NCBI GenBank assembly: GCA_964538275.1
Contig: CAZIFW010000068.1
Location: 1-13,665, forward strand
DNA length: 13,665 bases
Origin: CANIGN01 sp964538275
GTDB lineage: Bacteria > Bdellovibrionota > UBA2428
Direction: 5' to 3'
In this document: positions 13,469-13,665 of the stretch, piece after piece
How positions within the stretch are numbered: the stretch's first letter is position 1
Layout: the number at the start of each line of letters is the position of its first letter
The notes under the pieces: model-generated
What the model saw: the letters and a program-made list of their open reading frames with translations, nothing else
Database searches by the model: none
What the model was told of the DNA's origin: nothing
Position numbers and translations under genes: made by a program

Positions 13469-13486
13469 ACCTTTCAGGAAAAGCTA

Positions 13487-13495
13487 TGCTAGAGT
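13487..13495 (+). promoter_or_regulatory. putative extended -10 for tRNA-Leu
   Basis: TGCTAGAGT is an extended -10 type element (TGnTAGAGT) 16 bases before the tRNA. No good -35 is seen at the usual distance. The tRNA may alternatively be transcribed with dapB, whose stop is 43 bp upstream. Confidence 0.3.
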
Positions 13496-13511
13496 TTTGT
13501 CTGCAATTCAT

Positions 13512-13595
13512 GCTCGGATGGCGGAATTGGTAGACGCGCCAGACTTAGGATCTGGTACCTTGTGTGTGGAGGTTCGAGTCCTCTTCCGAGCACCA
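13512..13595 (+). tRNA. tRNA-Leu (anticodon UAG)
   Basis: The acceptor stem GCTCGGA (13512-13518) pairs with TCCGAGC (13585-13591), followed by discriminator A and an encoded CCA. The anticodon stem CCAGA/TCTGG encloses the loop CTTAGGA, giving anticodon TAG (reads CUA and related Leu codons). A variable region longer than in class I tRNAs (TACCTTGTGTGT) and a T arm with loop TTCGAGT follow. It is a class II tRNA of 84 nt. No integrase or attachment-site duplication is visible in the 70 bases that remain. Confidence 0.96.
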
Positions 13596-13665
13596 ATAAG
13601 CTCTAGGCTCAGGCTCTAAAACTTTAATGGTGGGTAACACCGCAAACACAATCTAAAAACAAGCA

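Noticed and set aside
13512..13665. tRNA-Leu 3' end as an integration site for a mobile element
   Set aside because: No integrase, no duplicate of the tRNA 3' end and no composition shift are visible in the remaining 70 bases, which hold only a weak GGTG/CACC hairpin.

Overview
The window is a gene-dense stretch of a Gram-negative bacterial chromosome. The evidence for a Gram-negative host is a lipoprotein-type branched-chain amino-acid binding protein, a YifL/LptM-like mini-lipoprotein next to dapF, a Tsp-type C-terminal protease and a meso-diaminopimelate pathway. Composition is moderately AT-rich, genes overlap heavily, and several first-in-operon genes have no Shine-Dalgarno sequence. The protein set would fit Bdellovibrionota or another former 'deltaproteobacterial' lineage, but that placement is an inference and no rRNA marker is present. 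I see no phage, plasmid, IS or CRISPR signature.

Left edge (1-379): no long gene. The minus strand carries a strong intrinsic terminator (91-132). It is preceded by a strong AAGGAGG-type ribosome-binding sequence, a GTG-started mini-ORF within a 44-codon open frame, and a TATAGT -10-like hexamer. This looks like a short transcript (small RNA, leader or microprotein) of unknown identity. Next come an RNase HI gene with an unusual C-terminal domain resembling the eukaryotic RNase H1 hybrid-binding domain (380-1087) and, convergent with it and overlapping it by 4 bp, a periplasmic C-terminal processing protease (1084-3117). A divergent exodeoxyribonuclease III gene follows (3244-4026).

Middle (4030-9692, minus strand): one tightly coupled seven-gene operon, livJ-livH-livM-livG-livF-cutA-methyltransferase, with junctions from a 4-bp overlap to a 2-nt gap. 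It encodes a complete ABC importer for branched-chain or related amino acids, a CutA protein and a class I SAM methyltransferase. The methyltransferase gene is bracketed by a 39-bp inverted repeat: one copy lies in codons 3-15, and two tandem copies (45-bp period) lie at and just past its stop codon. The methyltransferase mRNA is therefore self-complementary between its start and its 3' end. This is the most unusual structure in the window.

Right part (9827-13665): a secreted protein of unknown function overlaps a small Cys-rich zinc-ribbon protein. Then come the minus-strand khpA (KH-domain RNA-binding protein with its own terminator) and the divergent operon lptM-like/dapF/dapA/dapB. In that operon every gene overlaps the next, and it supplies three steps of the lysine/meso-DAP pathway (peptidoglycan precursor) plus a probable LPS-assembly lipoprotein. 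The 49-codon lptM-like gene is easily missed by gene callers. A tRNA-Leu(UAG) with encoded CCA follows dapB. I see no clear-cut new multi-gene system. The points worth following are the repeat-bracketed methyltransferase, the RNase HI domain architecture, the small transcript at the left edge and the set of apparently leaderless genes.
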